A DNA stretch of 64,000 bases. Source: Bacteroidia bacterium (GTDB taxonomy: Bacteria; Bacteroidota; Bacteroidia; B-17B0; Aurantibacillaceae). This document shows, one piece after another, positions 36,374 to 42,834 of this stretch (position 1 is the first letter of the stretch; each line of letters starts with the position of its first letter). Under the pieces are notes generated by a model. It was given only the letters and a program-made list of their open reading frames with translations, searched no databases and was not told the origin of the DNA. Position numbers and translations under genes: made by a program. The stretch is from NCBI GenBank assembly GCA_016787705.1, contig JAEUTP010000023.1:41551-105550 (forward strand), in the 5' to 3' direction.

Positions 36374-37630
36374 TTATTCGCTTTTAATAAATTGAGAATT
36401 TAAAGTAGTGGATGAGTTATATATTTTTAAAAGGTACAAACCGCTTTCAAAATTCTTAGTATGTATAGTTTTAGAAAAAGGTTTTTTATACACCAATTGC
36501 CCAAGGCTGTTTGTAATTTCAATGATGGAATTAGAATTTTCAAAATTGCCGGTCTCTTCTAAAGTAATAATATCTTTACAAGGATTTGGATAAACATGAA
36601 GAGAAACGTTTTTGCTGTTTGAATTAATTCCACTGGTAGTAATGGCTACAACCTTTGAAACAGAATCTTTTTTACAGGCATGGGTAACTACATGGCTAAC
36701 TGTATACGTGCCTGAACTTGTATAAAAATGAGAAGGGTTTGCCTGTACTGATATAGCAGCATCGCCAAAATACCATTTGTTTAACATGTTTGGAGAGTTA
36801 GAAATGAACTGGCAATTTAAACCAGATGTTTGATAAGGAAAATCGGCCCAGGGAAGATTCTTTCCTAAATTCCAGATAGCCAAACTATCGTTTACAACTG
36901 TGTGTGCCACTTGCTGCAAAAACGAAGCAGTGCCTGTATTAATTGTAGAGACGAACGTGTTACTTAAAACACTTTTTTGAAACAGCACCTCATAAAAAAC
37001 GCAGGCTGCTAAATAAGAACCTTCCAAAGATGGATGGCTTTCATCGGGCTGATATAATTCTAATGTTGGGTTTAAAGCTATCGACCTTCTAAAAGCTTCG
37101 CCTACTGGTGACATCACCGCGTTACAGGTATCTGCAAACTTTTTGTACGATTGTTTTAAACGATCTTGCATTCCCAGATAAGTGCAAACCGGCGGGTAAG
37201 AGCCGCAGTTACTTGCATCGCCATTCTTACGTCCCCAGGTTTCGTAAAAAACCGTTTTGGTACAATTGTTATTGTGCTTAATTAAACTATCCAACTTACG
37301 GGCATAAGGCAAGGTTTGGCTAAAAACCTGTGTCGGAGAAAAAGAAGGCTCCTGGCTTTGAGCCTGTACAATAACATATTTCCAGGCCGAAGCGTTTATT
37401 TTAGCATTGGTAGTAACATCCATAAAATGGTTTTGAAGTGTATAACCACCCGGTGTATTGCTATCGTAAACCAAAGTATCGCCATTTGCCAGTGCCAGTT
37501 GAGAAGTGAGTAAAGGCAGGTCGTTAACGTAAGTGTAGCTATTTCCTAAAAAAAGGGCGTTTATTTTTTTATTGACCTGCGATTTAACACAAAAAGGCAT
37601 TATGCAAAGCAGGAATATTAGTTTTTTCAT
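36374..37630 (-). CDS. T9SS cargo: SGNH-like hydrolase with PKD-like and type A sorting domains
   Basis: 418 aa. Signal peptide M-K-K-L-I-F-L-L-C-I-M-P-F-C-V-K-S-Q, then an SGNH/DUF4886-like domain opening with A-L-F-L-G-N-S-Y-T-Y (catalytic Ser in G-N-S) and carrying D-E-S-H-P-S-L-E-G (Asp/His) near residue 195. A PKD-like stretch (about 270-325) and the C-terminal T9SS type A sorting domain follow (V-Y-P-N-P-C-K-D, S-G-L-Y-L-L-K-I). It should be exported through T9SS and act on ester or glycan substrates at the surface; the substrate is not evident. It is divergent from the peptide locus. Confidence 0.88.
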   Translation of the reverse strand: MKKLIFLLCIMPFCVKSQVNKKINALFLGNSYTYVNDLPLLTSQLALANGDTLVYDSNTPGGYTLQNHFMDVTTNAKINASAWKYVIVQAQSQEPSFSPTQVFSQTLPYARKLDSLIKHNNNCTKTVFYETWGRKNGDASNCGSYPPVCTYLGMQDRLKQSYKKFADTCNAVMSPVGEAFRRSIALNPTLELYQPDESHPSLEGSYLAACVFYEVLFQKSVLSNTFVSTINTGTASFLQQVAHTVVNDSLAIWNLGKNLPWADFPYQTSGLNCQFISNSPNMLNKWYFGDAAISVQANPSHFYTSSGTYTVSHVVTHACKKDSVSKVVAITTSGINSNSKNVSLHVYPNPCKDIITLEETGNFENSNSIIEITNSLGQLVYKKPFSKTIHTKNFESGLYLLKIYNSSTTLNSQFIKSE

Positions 37631-37660
37631 TGATTAAATTTATCAAAAAAATCGTTTTGT

Positions 37661-37688
37661 TTTATGGAAATGTATTTAAGCCTGCATC
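37661..37688 (+). promoter_or_regulatory. Duplicated upstream element, copy 1 (precursor-like peptide 1)
   Basis: A 28-base segment starting TTTATGGAA and ending GCCTGCATC lies 19 bases before the peptide-1 start. A second copy with 21 of 28 identical bases occurs at 38006-38033 ahead of peptide 2. The pair suggests that gene and leader were duplicated together, and that the leader matters for expression. Confidence 0.55.
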
Positions 37689-37707
37689 TCCATTAAAAAG
37701 ACACAAA

Positions 37708-37947
37708 ATGACCCTCTCATCATTAGCAGTAAAGGCACTAATAGGTTTTAGCTTAGGCTTAAACGCAAACACATCGCCAAACCAGGTTTTGGGCGATTCT
37801 GCAAAAACAAAAAAGACCAATTGTGAGATAAAAACCACAAAAACGGGCAATGTGAAATCCCAGCCAAACAGTAAAAAACAGGTTGCTAATGGTTCTGCCA
37901 AGAGCCAAAAAGAGCCGGATTCTTGCGGTAAATGCGGGAAAGGCTAA
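37708..37947 (+). CDS. Small exported Lys-rich peptide 1 with C-terminal CGKCGKG (putative MNIO substrate)
   Basis: 79 aa from ATG at 37708 (the frame extends back to 37630, but this start aligns with its two relatives). N-terminus M-T-L-S-S-L-A-V-K-A-L-I-G-F-S-L-G-L-N-A is a Sec signal peptide; the middle is Lys/Thr/Ser-rich with Cys39; the end is D-S-C-G-K-C-G-K-G with Cys73 and Cys76. Peptides 2 and 3 share the signal peptide pattern and the C-x-x-C-G-x-G end. The K-C-G words recall the E-G-K-C-G repeats of bufferin-type precursors. I infer a ribosomal peptide precursor modified by the DUF692 enzyme 1.2 kb downstream. Confidence 0.72.
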   Translation: MTLSSLAVKALIGFSLGLNANTSPNQVLGDSAKTKKTNCEIKTTKTGNVKSQPNSKKQVANGSAKSQKEPDSCGKCGKG

Positions 37948-37948
37948 A

Positions 37949-37983
37949 CAGTCGTTAGTCAACAGGCTTTAGTTGGCAGTCTG
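37949..37983. repeat. TTAGTC/TTGGCAGTCT repeat, copy 1
   Basis: CAGTCGTTAGTCAACAGG and TAGTTGGCAGTCT directly follow the peptide-1 stop. A close copy follows the peptide-3 stop (38591-38624), and related words in inverse orientation (TGACTAATGACTGATGACT, TAACGACTA) occur at 39116-39150 before the DUF692 gene. Short repeats therefore bracket the locus. Confidence 0.55.
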
Positions 37984-38005
37984 CAGTCAAAACTATTAAA
38001 TATGA

Positions 38006-38033
38006 TTTATGGAATTTGTTTCCGGCCTGCATC
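38006..38033 (+). promoter_or_regulatory. Duplicated upstream element, copy 2 (precursor-like peptide 2)
   Basis: Second copy of the TTTATGGAA...GCCTGCATC segment (see 37661-37688). In this copy it is followed by a hairpin GGTGAAGT/ACTTCACC at 38047-38074 before the peptide-2 start at 38098. Confidence 0.5.
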
Positions 38034-38046
38034 CAAATATAAAGAC

Positions 38047-38074
38047 GGTGAAGTAGATCAAAGATCACTTCACC
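38047..38074 (+). promoter_or_regulatory. Leader hairpin before peptide 2
   Basis: GGTGAAGT (38047-38054) pairs with ACTTCACC (38067-38074), with GATC words on both sides of the loop extending the stem after a one-base bulge. It lies 23 bases before the ATG. Confidence 0.5.
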
Positions 38075-38097
38075 ATTAAATTAAAAAAATTAAGAAT

Positions 38098-38313
38098 ATG
38101 AAAATTTCAACATTAGCTCTTGGAGCCCTGATAAGTTTTAGTGTAAATGCTTTTGCACAAGAAAAACCAAAAACAGAACCTAAAGCAAAACATACAAAAA
38201 CAACCAAAACAAAAACAAAGTGTGTAAAGCCTAAAGAAACTGTTACAACAGATGCGTCTTTACAGGTTGAACCGAAAAAACAACGTGTGTGCGAAGCGTG
38301 TGGAAGAGGATAA
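38098..38313 (+). CDS. Small exported Lys-rich peptide 2 with C-terminal CEACGRG (putative MNIO substrate)
   Basis: 71 aa. Signal peptide M-K-I-S-T-L-A-L-G-A-L-I-S-F-S-V-N-A-F-A, likely cleaved after A20. The mature 51 residues are rich in Lys, Thr and Pro, with Cys42, and end in R-V-C-E-A-C-G-R-G (Cys65, Cys68). Pattern, length and charge match peptides 1 and 3, so this is a family made by tandem duplication. No known domain. A purine-rich AATTAAGAAT precedes the ATG. Confidence 0.78.
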   Translation: MKISTLALGALISFSVNAFAQEKPKTEPKAKHTKTTKTKTKCVKPKETVTTDASLQVEPKKQRVCEACGRG

Positions 38314-38371
38314 GCAATTCTGATCTACGATATATGATTTACGATTAAAGACAGATTTAAAAAATAACATT

Positions 38372-38590
38372 ATGAAACTATCAACATTAACAATAGTTGC
38401 CTTAATAATTTTTAGTACAAATGCTGTAGCTCAAACTACTAAAACAAAAGGAGATGACAAGCCTAAAACAAAAACTACAGCAAGCAAAAAAGATAAAACT
38501 ATCAGGGTAAAAAAAGATTCAGTAAAAGTTTCTAATACCAAAAACAGGCCTATAACCCACGATTATTGCCCGCCTTGCGGGATGGGATAA
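38372..38590 (+). CDS. Small exported Lys-rich peptide 3 with C-terminal CPPCGMG (putative MNIO substrate)
   Basis: 72 aa. Signal peptide M-K-L-S-T-L-T-I-V-A-L-I-I-F-S-T-N-A-V-A. The mature part is Lys/Thr-rich without the middle Cys found in peptides 1 and 2, and ends in H-D-Y-C-P-P-C-G-M-G (Cys66, Cys69). The last seven residues keep C-x-x-C-G-x-G while the residues between the cysteines differ in each copy (GK, EA, PP), as expected for a conserved modification site with diversified neighbours. Confidence 0.78.
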   Translation: MKLSTLTIVALIIFSTNAVAQTTKTKGDDKPKTKTTASKKDKTIRVKKDSVKVSNTKNRPITHDYCPPCGMG

Positions 38591-38665
38591 CAGTTGTTAG
38601 TCGTTAGTCAATAGTTGGCAGTCTATTATTTATAATAATTCATTACTTTTATTGGCAAGTAGTTT

Positions 38666-39094
38666 ATGACTAAATATTTTTTTACATTTTTTGCGTTTTG
38701 TTATATTACACACGCCTTTAGTCAACCAAGTATTGCAATTCAAGGCAAATGGAAATTGACTAAACACACAATAACTAAAAAGGGAAAAACACTTGCTCAT
38801 TCTGATAGCAGCAGAGTTACAACATTTGATTTTTTAAGTAATGGTAATTATTCCCAAACGGATTCGTACACAAATCCAATATCTACTTATGTTACAAAAG
38901 GTAAATGGAAAATAAATGAAAAACATAACAAAGTTCATTTATATGAAAACACAGACTCTCCTGATGACCCTCAAATAATAATTGGGGACTTCGACTTAAA
39001 GATTATCAAACTGAATGGCGAATATTTTTTAACGTATTCATATCTCGACACTGAATTTCCACCAGACACTGATTATTATAAAAAAATAAAATGA
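38666..39094 (+). CDS. Small secreted lipocalin-like protein
   Basis: 142 aa with a Sec signal peptide (M-T-K-Y-F-F-T-F-F-A-F-C-Y-I-T-H-A-F-S-Q). The mature part opens with I-Q-G-K-W-K-L-T-K-H-T-I and contains F-D-F-L-S-N-G-N-Y and T-K-G-K-W-K-I-N-E, the repeated GxW strand pattern of Bacteroidota lipocalin-like domains. No lipobox Cys. It lies between the three peptide genes and the DUF692 gene on the same strand. It could bind the peptide product or be unrelated; there is no direct evidence. Confidence 0.72.
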   Translation: MTKYFFTFFAFCYITHAFSQPSIAIQGKWKLTKHTITKKGKTLAHSDSSRVTTFDFLSNGNYSQTDSYTNPISTYVTKGKWKINEKHNKVHLYENTDSPDDPQIIIGDFDLKIIKLNGEYFLTYSYLDTEFPPDTDYYKKIK

Positions 39095-39166
39095 GCAAAG
39101 AGTTTAGTCCAATTTTTGACTAATGACTGATGACTAAAATCTAACGACTATTTTGTAATTTTGAAT

Positions 39167-40279
39167 ATGAATCCCTGGGTTGGAATATCGTTAATGCCCG
39201 AAGCCGATTTTATTGAGGCGGCTTTACCTTTATTTCAAAACGGAGAAGTAGATGTTATAGAATGGTCGTTCGATACTATACCTCCAAAAGTAAAAGAACC
39301 CGAATGGCTTAAACTGCTTTTAAAAGAATACTCTCAAAACGGAAGATTAATTGGTCACGGTGTACATTATTCGCTTTTAAAAGCGGTGTGGGATAGCAAC
39401 CAGGATAAATGGTTAAAGCAGTTAGCCACAGAAGTAAAAAAATACAATTACCGCCACGTTACCGAACATTTTGCTTTTATGACATCAGATGATTTTCATA
39501 AAGGCACTCCCCTGCCTGTTCCCTTTAACAAAACAACTTTAGCTATTGGACAAGATCGTTTAAAACGTTTACAAAATGTATCGCAATTACCAATTGGCAT
39601 TGAAAATTTAGCTTTTGCATTTAGCCATGCGCAAATAAAAGAACAAGGCGAATTTCTTAAAAAATTAATTGAGCCTGTAAATGGTTTTTTGATCCTTGAT
39701 CTTCATAATATTTACTGTCAATCTCACAACTTTAAAGTAGATGTTGTAAAGCTTGTTAATTCTTACCCCCTCGATAAAGTAAAAGAAATTCATATTTCAG
39801 GTGGAAGCTGGGCCAACGTTGAAAGCAGTAAAAATAAAGTAAGAAGAGATACACATGATGAAGCCGTACCTGAAGAAGTATTTGAACTATTAAAAGAAGT
39901 ATTGCCGCTTTGTAAAAATGTAGAATATGTGATCTTTGAACGATTGGGCAATACTATAAAAACTCAAAAAGATAAATTACAATTCGCTAAAGACTTCAGG
40001 CAGGTAAAAAAAATAGTTCTTTCACAAAGAAAAAAAGAAGAGAATTTGCTTGAAGAAATTACAAAAACAAAGATCGATCACAAAGTTTCTTTAAACCCTT
40101 TAGAGGACGAAAACCTTCGTAAACAACAGCAATTTATTATTGAAACCCTTTTAGTAAATAAAGATGTTGCTAAAACAATTCAACTACTTCAAAATAAAAA
40201 AATAAATAGCTGGCAACCTGAACTGTGGACTGATTATATGGTTGAGACAGGAATGGTGTTGGTTAAGAAGTGGAATTGA
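39167..40279 (+). CDS. DUF692/MNIO family multinuclear iron oxidase (MbnB-like) with C-terminal extension
   Basis: 370 aa from ATG at 39167. MNIO enzymes are TIM-barrel, iron-dependent oxidases that modify Cys or other residues in ribosomal peptides (MbnB, TglH, bufferin enzymes, ChrH). Family residues visible: G-H-G-V-H-Y (H64), T-E-H-F-A-F (H101), G-I-E-N-L-A-F (E146), L-D-L-H-N-I-Y (D178, H180), E-I-H-I-S-G-G (H209) and D-T-H-D-E-A-V-P-E-E-V (H230, E232). About 90 residues follow the barrel (L-R-K-Q-Q-Q-F-I-I-E-T-L-L and a Trp-containing end), which may replace the separate partner protein that these enzymes usually need. No partner gene is adjacent. Its likely substrates are the three upstream peptides. 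Confidence 0.88.
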   Translation: MNPWVGISLMPEADFIEAALPLFQNGEVDVIEWSFDTIPPKVKEPEWLKLLLKEYSQNGRLIGHGVHYSLLKAVWDSNQDKWLKQLATEVKKYNYRHVTEHFAFMTSDDFHKGTPLPVPFNKTTLAIGQDRLKRLQNVSQLPIGIENLAFAFSHAQIKEQGEFLKKLIEPVNGFLILDLHNIYCQSHNFKVDVVKLVNSYPLDKVKEIHISGGSWANVESSKNKVRRDTHDEAVPEEVFELLKEVLPLCKNVEYVIFERLGNTIKTQKDKLQFAKDFRQVKKIVLSQRKKEENLLEEITKTKIDHKVSLNPLEDENLRKQQQFIIETLLVNKDVAKTIQLLQNKKINSWQPELWTDYMVETGMVLVKKWN

Positions 40280-40287
40280 ATAAACAG

Positions 40288-40349
40288 TTGTCATGCTGAC
40301 GTCAGGAAGCATCTCTTTTCACAGATTTCTCCTATCGTCGAAATGACAA
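40288..40349. repeat. TTGTCAT...ATGACAA palindromic repeat
   Basis: TTGTCATGCTGACGTCAGGAAGC at the left and TCGAAATGACAA at the right form imperfect inverted ends (40288-40294 with 40343-40349). This is the TGTCATGCTGA repeat type common in Bacteroidota. Confidence 0.6.
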
Positions 40350-40354
40350 AAAGA

Positions 40355-40392
40355 ATGATATAAGACCTAAGCAATCTTAAATCTTATATCAT
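40355..40392. terminator. AT-rich hairpin between convergent genes
   Basis: ATGATATAAGA (40355-40365) pairs perfectly with TCTTATATCAT (40382-40392), an 11-bp stem with a 16-base loop, between the DUF692 gene and the MuiA-like gene. It may stop transcription, though it has no clear T-run. Confidence 0.4.
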
Positions 40393-40408
40393 ACATCTTA
40401 AATCCTTT

Positions 40409-42127
40409 TTAAAATGCTGCCCTCACCTTCCTCATTTTCTTTTCCGTATCAACCGTCCTGTTTTTAGGATATTTGATGGTGTAGGTGTAAATTATTTTTT
40501 GCGATTCACCCGGTGGAATTAAAAATTTCCAACTTACTTTTCCGTCATCAGGATTTATTTGTCCTTTTGATGCTTCGGTTACTTCAACAACAATCTCATT
40601 ACTTTGCGAAATTGGCTTTTGATCTTCAAGATCAATGTTGATAGCACTCTTACGGTTATTTTTAATTACCATTTCGTATGAATAAGTCATTTTACGATTG
40701 TTACCCATTACTTTCTCGTTATTAAAATCTTTAATTTTTGTACGCGTAACAATTACTTTGCTATCGCGTCCAAACGAAAGATCTAAAGTATCATTTACAC
40801 TGCGTGGATTAACGTATGATTGGCCAACAAAAGTGCCTCCAAAATAAACATTGGCCGGGCCTTCAATCAGATCAAGGTCTTCCCAACCTGTTATGCGTGC
40901 TAATAAGTAAGCATCTTTTTCTACTTTAGGTAATGAGTAATGTTTAAAGGTGGCATCAAGACTGTAAGTTGTTACTTCAACAATGTAAGGCTTAGCATCA
41001 GAAGGAATACTGTATGGTTTTTTAATTTCAAATTCAGCGCTTAATTCAGATACCTGCACTTCTTCATAAACAATCTTTTTTGTATTGGCAGCTTCCTCGC
41101 GTTTTGTTTTTACCTGGTATTCATTCCACGATTTAAGCTCTACTTCATTTAATTGTTGTTTAGCTCCGAATTGATTTTCTAAATTACCATCATTAATTTG
41201 TGATTTTTGATAATAATTTTTATTAGAGTTGCTTAAGTAACCATTTGTTTGACCATATATATCTGAACTAAAATTTATGAACCACGGCATAACGGTTGGT
41301 TTAGATGCGTTGCGTGTAGGATCGGAAGTAGATAATTTTAATTTTACATCGGCCCAGCTAATGCCGGTATTATTAAACGCCCGTGCGCGATACACCAAAG
41401 TAATTGGTTTGCCAATATCTTCTGCTTTTAGCTCGTAGTAAGGTGCCCAGCCTGCATCAGAAACAACATATTTAAGATCAACATTAGCGGCCACCTTATT
41501 ATCTGATTGTAATAAAATAATAATTTCGCCGGTTGGTTTGTTTTCGCTGATATTTAATTCGTTTAACTCGTTTTGTAAACGGTTGGTTACAGCATACATT
41601 TCATTTATTTTTGTATCTAGTCTTAATATTTCACCATTAACTTCTTTCATTCGTGAACGATAAAAATCGGCCGCCAGTTTTAATTCAGCAATGGAAACGC
41701 CTTTTTCATGACCGCCAATACTGATGTTTTTTAAAAGCAGGTCTTTTTCTTTATCATATGCATCTTTATCTGAAATTAATTGTTGCGTTTTGTATTGATT
41801 GGTTTTTAACGAATCTTTTAGCTGTTTTATTTTTATGCTTTCGGCATTAAGGCTTAAAAAATTTAATTTTTCAGAAATGCTTAGTACATTAACGCCTTCG
41901 CCAACATTAACCTGTATGCTTTTTGGAATTAATTTTGATGAAAGGTTGGTAAAAACAACCTGTGTGATACCTGCATTTAAATTAACCGTTTTTTGCTGGT
42001 TAACTTCTGCGCCGTCCAAATAAAGGGTTACGGCTTTAACAGAAGTTTCAATGCGTTGCTCAGGGTTTTGTGCTTGTGCCGATCCTAAAAAAGGAAATGC
42101 GATAAGGCAAAATAAGATTTTCTTCAT
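40409..42127 (-). CDS. MuiA-like protein (DUF4139, mucoidy inhibitor family)
   Basis: 572 aa exported protein (signal peptide M-K-K-I-L-F-C-L-I-A-F-P-F-L-G-S-A-Q-A-Q). N-terminal DUF4140 region with V-T-L-Y-L-D-G-A-E-V, a coiled coil at about 85-195, then the DUF4139 beta domain with D-L-K-Y-V-V-S-D-A-G-W-A-P-Y-Y-E-L and R-A-F-N-N-T-G-I-S-W. MuiA affects mucoidy in Aeromonas; the biochemical role is not known. It stands alone, convergent to the DUF692 gene. Confidence 0.9.
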   Translation of the reverse strand: MKKILFCLIAFPFLGSAQAQNPEQRIETSVKAVTLYLDGAEVNQQKTVNLNAGITQVVFTNLSSKLIPKSIQVNVGEGVNVLSISEKLNFLSLNAESIKIKQLKDSLKTNQYKTQQLISDKDAYDKEKDLLLKNISIGGHEKGVSIAELKLAADFYRSRMKEVNGEILRLDTKINEMYAVTNRLQNELNELNISENKPTGEIIILLQSDNKVAANVDLKYVVSDAGWAPYYELKAEDIGKPITLVYRARAFNNTGISWADVKLKLSTSDPTRNASKPTVMPWFINFSSDIYGQTNGYLSNSNKNYYQKSQINDGNLENQFGAKQQLNEVELKSWNEYQVKTKREEAANTKKIVYEEVQVSELSAEFEIKKPYSIPSDAKPYIVEVTTYSLDATFKHYSLPKVEKDAYLLARITGWEDLDLIEGPANVYFGGTFVGQSYVNPRSVNDTLDLSFGRDSKVIVTRTKIKDFNNEKVMGNNRKMTYSYEMVIKNNRKSAINIDLEDQKPISQSNEIVVEVTEASKGQINPDDGKVSWKFLIPPGESQKIIYTYTIKYPKNRTVDTEKKMRKVRAAF

Positions 42128-42234
42128 GTGGGATAATTTATATATCTAAATTAATGTAAATAATTTAGTATACAGATGAAGAAAGCTACCTCATTCCATA
42201 AAAAATGTGAAGGGGGATGCTAATAATCTAAAGA

Positions 42235-42322
42235 TGTCACTTCGAGTAATTTCGATGTTAGGAGAAATGTATCGAGAAGCGTTCTCGATACGCTCCACTT
42301 AGTTACGCTACCCGAACTGGCA
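42235..42322. repeat. TGTCACTTCGAG...CCCGAACTGGCA repeat
   Basis: Ends TGTCACTTCGAG and CCCGAACTGGCA are inverted relatives, and the middle holds a perfect 9-bp palindrome TATCGAGAA-GCG-TTCTCGATA (42270-42290), then CGCTCCACTTAGTTACGCTA. This is a typical Bacteroidota intergenic repeat. Confidence 0.65.
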
Positions 42323-42356
42323 TTTTGGTTAAGTAACAACTCTTAAATAAAAAGAA

Positions 42357-42542
42357 TTAACTCTTTATCGTTTCGATCGTTTCTACAAATTTTGATCTCT
42401 TCACATCAAGATTTTTACTGAAGTTTAAAATGTTATCAATCACATTTTTTGAAGGTTCTGCGAATTCAGGAAGCTGATCGCCAAGATCAGTTTCAGTTTT
42501 AATGGCAGTTTCATTAAGGTTGGAAGTAAATGTTCTTGTCAT
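42357..42542 (-). CDS. Small hypothetical protein (61 aa)
   Basis: Possible gene from ATG at 42542 (M-T-R-T-F-T-S-N-L-N-E-T-A-I). The product is acidic and hydrophilic with no signal peptide and I-D-N-I-L-N-F-S-K-N-L-D-V-K-R-S-K near the end, like small Bacteroidota proteins of unknown function. It is isolated between repeats, so support rests on codon-like composition and a clean start only. Confidence 0.45.
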   Translation of the reverse strand: MTRTFTSNLNETAIKTETDLGDQLPEFAEPSKNVIDNILNFSKNLDVKRSKFVETIETIKS

Positions 42543-42725
42543 AGGCAACAATTTGTGTTTTGTGTTTAGTTAGTTAAAAGGTCTTGTGTTGTATTAATAA
42601 CGTACAACTATTTATTTTATTGTGTTCGCCCAACCAAAATTCAAAGGCTTTTATGGATAGGGGTTTCAGGGGCTATTATCAAGCTAGATCAATCTGAGTA
42701 AGCCACACAAGGGTATAAAAACCAA

Positions 42726-42748
42726 AAACCCACAACTAGTGTGGGTTT
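42726..42748 (-). terminator. Intrinsic terminator of rpsA
   Basis: AAACCCAC (42726-42733) pairs with GTGGGTTT (42741-42748); on the - strand the hairpin is followed by TTTTTGGTTTTT. It lies about 90 bases after the rpsA stop. A second small hairpin, AAACGA/TCGTTT at 42797-42813, lies between it and the gene. The rest of 42552-42834 shows nothing else I can name. Confidence 0.75.
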
Positions 42749-42834
42749 CGGCTCTCAAAAAACTAAAAACCATGGCGTGATTCTTAGTTGCCCTAAAAAC
42801 GAACTCGTCGTTTGGGGAGTTTTATTAAAACAGC

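Noticed and set aside
37662..37962. Two antisense frames covering peptide 1
   Set aside because: Peptide 1 has two relatives in tandem with the same ends, so the + strand reading is the real one.
39156..39163. TAATTTTG, a match to the Bacteroidota -7 box, just before the DUF692 gene
   Set aside because: It ends 3 bases before the chosen ATG, so transcription would start inside the coding region. Taken as chance in AT-rich DNA.
42552..42834. Gap before rpsA searched for a tRNA or regulatory RNA
   Set aside because: Only terminator-like hairpins were found; no cloverleaf could be drawn.
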